Program-made: the position numbers and the translations under genes
From: Piromyces finnis
Lineage: Eukaryota; Neocallimastigomycota; Neocallimastigomycetes; Neocallimastigales; Neocallimastigaceae
Length of the DNA stretch: 64,000 nt
Direction: 5' to 3'
NCBI GenBank assembly: GCA_002104945.1
Contig: MCFH01000054.1
Coordinates: forward strand, 124,001-188,000
In this document: piece by piece, positions 62,901 to 64,000 of the stretch
How the letters are laid out: the number at the start of each line of letters is the position of its first letter
Numbering within the stretch: the stretch's first letter is position 1
Notes under the pieces: model-generated
Database searches by the model: none
Told to the model about the DNA's origin: nothing
What the model saw: only the letters and a program-made list of their open reading frames with translations

Positions 62901-64000
62901 TTTTCCATATGCAAATTAAAAAATAAACTTTATTATAAATAAATTGAATGTAGACCTTGTCATTTTTTAATATAATAAATTATTTTTTTTTCACATTCAT
63001 AATGAGTGAATTAAATTAAATTAAATAATAATAATAATAATAATAAAAGAATATATCCATTTATTTATTTATTTTTTTTTTTTAAAAAAGTATATTATAT
63101 AAAGGTGAAATAAAAAATTAAATAAAGCATTTGATATTTTTAAATTAATCAATGTATTAGTAGTATTAAAACTTAAAATGATTAATAAATAAAATATTTA
63201 TTGAGAATGGTTTATTTTTTATTAATTTATTAACATCATAATAAGTTTTATAAATAGTTCACAATAGAAAAAAAAAATTTTTTATTTTCTTCATGGTTGA
63301 TAATTATTTAATACTTTTGAAATAAATTAAATCTTCTATAATAATTAAACTTTATTTCTGATGTAGAATTTTAATTAAAGTTTTATTTATTTCCGTTGAA
63401 ACATTTTTTTATTATATTAAAATTTAAAACTTTATATATTATTACTATTAGAAATTTTATATTTTATGGATCAGCCGGGCATTTTTTTTTTTTAGTTTAA
63501 AATAAAGGTATTCTTTACCTAAATTTAAAAAAATTATTGGGTAGATATCGTTTGTGTATTAATTTTATAATTCATATTATATGTACGTACTTTATTTTAT
63601 CATTAACTAGATCTACATTACCGAAAGAAAAAAAAAATTTCTATAATATACCCATTTCTCATTTTAATTTTGGTATAAAAATGGTTTTTTTTATATAGTG
63701 TTATACTAGTCATAAATTGTTTATATGATGTAATAATAATAATGAAACAATATAAAAAAGTAATAGTGGCAATAAAGAAATGATATTATAATATATTGTA
63801 TTATATTATATTTATATTATATTATATAATCTTTAAATTAGAATAGATATAGATATTTTTTAAAAAAAATATGAACGAATGATGAGTAACAAAAACATTT
63901 TAAAACACTATATATTTTAATGAAATTCTAATGATTTAATTATATTTTTGCATATAAAATAATATAATGGTATATATTGTTATTATAACTTTAAATAATG
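59981..64000. other. 4-kb AT-rich region to the window end
   Basis: I see no gene. Features are A/T tracts, a CACACACACACGC run near 62011-62023 and a slightly less AT-biased patch at 61230-61390. Short frames lack protein-like composition. The promoter of the ZCCHC9-like gene is presumably just after 59980. Confidence 0.65.

Overview
The window looks like nuclear DNA of an anaerobic gut fungus (Neocallimastigomycota; the genus cannot be named from this alone). Non-coding DNA is extremely A+T-rich, full of homopolymer runs and TTA/TAA microsatellites. Genes are split by short AT-rich GT..AG introns. Two secreted CotH-type proteins carry triple cysteine-rich fungal dockerin (CBM10-type) modules, the hallmark of the fungal cellulosome. 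Exon borders were set by eye from GT/AG sites, frame continuity and family motifs; no searches were run.

Layout. 0-16.4 kb: a secreted alpha/beta-hydrolase (minus strand, 3 exons), a cysteine-rich single-pass membrane protein (minus), a 7-exon transmembrane RING-H2 protein (minus), a MYND zinc-finger protein (minus), and a second alpha/beta-hydrolase (minus) whose nucleophile serine is replaced by asparagine. 18-45.6 kb: a highly rearranged accessory block holding four Hsp70-like copies, two complete and one truncated sigma-like glutathione S-transferase (GST) genes, and two CotH-dockerin genes. 45.6-52.8 kb: a 7-kb stretch with no gene I can support. 52.8-60 kb: ordinary eukaryotic genes: a GT31/Fringe-like glycosyltransferase with a C-terminal PAN-like module (plus), an MMTAG2-like protein with micro-exons (minus) and a ZCCHC9-like four-CCHC zinc-knuckle protein (minus). 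60-64 kb: AT-rich sequence without a recognisable gene.

The central block is the striking part. A GST gene and an Hsp70 gene form a unit that exists as a nearly perfect inverted repeat (arms of about 4.1 kb at 26958-31095 and 31588-35740, spacer about 0.5 kb), so the two GST genes diverge from mirrored promoters. The right-hand unit is also partly duplicated in tandem (36695-38961 copies 32429-34672), leaving a 5'-truncated GST and a broken Hsp70. The mirror identity stops abruptly inside the Hsp70 genes, at the end of the ATPase domain. Two copies therefore share a nearly identical ATPase domain but carry different substrate-binding domains. Two other points repeat: two Hsp70 copies end at the start of the C-terminal helical lid, and the two CotH genes with their flanking TTA microsatellites sit in inverted orientation outside the palindrome, suggesting a larger, older mirror structure. 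The block looks like active birth, death and conversion of chaperone and GST genes between two cellulosome-type CotH genes. A functional link between these families is inference only.
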